From: Candidatus Zixiibacteriota bacterium
GTDB lineage: Bacteria; SM23-81
Assembly (NCBI GenBank): GCA_030628225.1
Contig: DAOVRJ010000152.1
Span: 1 to 6,158, forward strand
Length of the DNA: 6,158 nucleotides
Reading direction: 5' to 3'
Of the stretch, positions 4,605 to 6,158 are shown one piece after another (positions within the stretch are counted from its first letter, which is position 1; every line of letters begins with the position of its first letter). Position numbers and translations under genes: made by a program. The notes beneath the pieces are model-generated. The model saw only the letters and a list, made by a program, of their open reading frames with translations. It was not told where the DNA came from and did no database searches.

Positions 4605-6158
4605 ATGGGAGAAATACCAGCGCATCTTTGGAGTTTATTTCCCTTGGTGGGCATGCTGTTCTTCTTGGCCGGATGGTATGTGAGCAGGAGAATCAGTGAG
4701 GGAAAGGTGAATAAAGCCGAGAAACTGGCTCATAAGATCATTTTAGATGCCGAAAAAGAAGCGGAGATCAAGATTCGAGAGGCCAAATTAGAGGCCAAAG
4801 ACGAATGGTATAAGGCCAAGATGAAATTTGAGCAGGAGACCCAGAAGAAGCGGGTTGAGACGCAGCGTTTGGAGAGAAAGCTCTCCGAGAGAGAGGGGAA
4901 TCTTGACCGCAAGGTGGATATTCTCAGCAAGAAGGAGAGAGAGAATCAAGCCCGGGAGAAGAATATTCTGTCGCGCGATCGGGCAGTACGTGCCAAGGAC
5001 ACAGAGCTCTCCCGACTCATTAGCGATCAGAACATGCAGTTGGAGCGAATCGCCGGCATGACCAGCTCCGAGGCCAAAAAGCTGCTGATGGCCAACCTGG
5101 AGACACAGGCGCGCCGGGAGGCGGCACATATTGTTAAAAACATAAAGGACAAAGCGCGGATAACTGCCGATAAAGAGGCCAAAGAGATCATCGTATCCTG
5201 CATCCAGCGCTGTGCTGCAGACCATGCAGTTGAGTCTATGGTTTCTGTGGTTTCCTTGCCAAATGACGAGATGAAAGGACGGATTATCGGCAGAGAGGGT
5301 CGGAATATTCGATCTTTCGAGACCGCCACAGGAATCGACGTTATAGTGGATGATACCCCAGAGGCAGTCATTCTTTCCGGCTACGATCCCATTCGTCGTG
5401 AGATTGCCAAGATGGCTCTGGAGCGGCTGATTCTTGACGGGCGCATACATCCTGGCCGTATAGAGGAGATTGTGGCCAAGGCCGAGAAGGACATGGAGGC
5501 CATAATTTTGGAGACGGGCGAGCAGGCTTGCTTCGATGTGGGCGTCGATGGAATACACCCGGAAATCATCAAACTTCTGGGAAGGTTGCGTTATCGAACC
5601 AGCTATGGACAGAATGTTCTGCAACACAGCAAGGAAGTTGCCACTATCGCCAGCCTGATGGCTGCCGAGCTGGATATGGATAGCAGATTGGCCAAAAGGG
5701 CAGGTTTGTTACACGACATCGGGAAAGCAGTAGATCGCTATACCGAGGGAACTCACAGCCAAATTGGCCATGAGATCGCTCAGAAATACGGAGAAGATCC
5801 TGTTGTGCTGAACGCTATCATGGCCCATCACGAGGATGTAGCGCCCACCTCATTGATCTCTGTGTTGGTTCAAGCCTCCGACGCTATCTCCGGAGCGCGT
5901 CCCGGGGCCCGGCGAGAGACGCTGGAGGGATATATCAAGAGACTGGAGAGGTTGGAGGAGCTGGCCGATTCTTTCAGGGGAGTGAGGAAAACTTACGCCA
6001 TCCAGGCTGGTCGGGAAATTCGGGTGATCGTGGAGTACGAGAAGGTAGACGATGCCCAGGCTGCAGAGTTGGCTGAAGAAATAGCTCAGAAGATTCAGGC
6101 CGAGATGGAATATCCCGGGCAGATAAAGGTGACGGTAATTCGCGAGATCCGAGCCGTC
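4605..6158 (+). CDS. rny: Ribonuclease Y, C-terminus cut by the window edge
   Basis: RNase Y is a membrane-anchored endoribonuclease that initiates mRNA decay. The frame is open for 518 codons to the last base, with no stop. The family ends soon after a VTVIRE-type segment, visible here at the edge, so only a few residues should be missing. Domains in order: an N-terminal membrane helix (about 8-26, [19 protein letters not shown]); a long Glu/Lys/Ala-rich coiled coil (about 30-190); a KH RNA-binding domain with the GxxG loop in GRIIGREG (225-232); and an HD phosphohydrolase domain with H341, the HD pair H370-D371 in LLHDIGKA, H408-H409 and D426, the expected metal-binding set. H370-D371 lie almost at the positions of the Bacillus subtilis enzyme's HD pair. 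The start follows GGGAGGG (4591-4597) with a seven-base spacer. It is probably expressed by read-through or from a promoter between zapA and rny. Confidence 0.97.
   Translation, partial: MGEIPAHLWSLFPLVGMLFFLAGWYVSRRISEGKVNKAEKLAHKIILDAEKEAEIKIREAKLEAKDEWYKAKMKFEQETQKKRVETQRLERKLSEREGNLDRKVDILSKKERENQAREKNILSRDRAVRAKDTELSRLISDQNMQLERIAGMTSSEAKKLLMANLETQARREAAHIVKNIKDKARITADKEAKEIIVSCIQRCAADHAVESMVSVVSLPNDEMKGRIIGREGRNIRSFETATGIDVIVDDTPEAVILSGYDPIRREIAKMALERLILDGRIHPGRIEEIVAKAEKDMEAIILETGEQACFDVGVDGIHPEIIKLLGRLRYRTSYGQNVLQHSKEVATIASLMAAELDMDSRLAKRAGLLHDIGKAVDRYTEGTHSQIGHEIAQKYGEDPVVLNAIMAHHEDVAPTSLISVLVQASDAISGARPGARRETLEGYIKRLERLEELADSFRGVRKTYAIQAGREIRVIVEYEKVDDAQAAELAEEIAQKIQAEMEYPGQIKVTVIREIRAV

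Noticed and set aside
4788-5627. A 279-codon open frame on the - strand
   Set aside because: It lies wholly antisense to the RNase Y gene, which has an unmistakable KH and HD domain. The long frame reflects codon bias of the opposite strand, and its product has no recognisable domain.

Overview
The window holds five genes, all on the + strand, in the order pheS – pheT – zapB-like – zapA – [structured RNA] – rny, and is cut at both ends. It is a compact bacterial housekeeping block of roughly balanced G+C. There are no transposases, tRNA genes, rRNA genes, CRISPR arrays or phage genes. ZapA, a small ZapB-like coiled coil and RNase Y together with the PheS variant (a C-x2-C-x4-C-x2-C insertion before motif 3) suggest a Gram-negative-type lineage such as Deltaproteobacteria/Desulfobacterota or an FCB-group or candidate phylum. 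This placement is an inference from gene order and family character and is not firm.

Layout. Positions 1-113 are a T-rich pheS leader with competing short stems and a possible Phe-rich leader ORF. Positions 114-1124 encode PheS and 1146-3533 PheT, 21 bases apart and surely co-transcribed. Positions 3601-3882 encode a 93-residue coiled-coil protein that resembles ZapB. Positions 3883-4047 are a non-coding gap with a strong hairpin and mutually exclusive pairings just ahead of zapA. Positions 4048-4344 encode ZapA. Positions 4345-4604 carry no protein gene but contain a long rod-like RNA fold (about 4419-4550) ending in a run of T; its shape and its zapA/rny setting make it a good candidate for 6S RNA (ssrS). 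RNase Y starts at 4605 and runs off the right edge, probably only a few codons short of its end.

How the parts fit. PheS and PheT form the alpha2-beta2 phenylalanyl-tRNA synthetase. ZapA, probably with the ZapB-like protein, would support FtsZ ring assembly. RNase Y is the membrane-anchored endonuclease that starts mRNA decay. 6S RNA, if confirmed, binds housekeeping RNA polymerase and links transcription to growth state. The block thus joins translation capacity, division and RNA turnover. The most interesting parts are the two non-coding gaps flanking zapA; the protein genes are ordinary members of known families.
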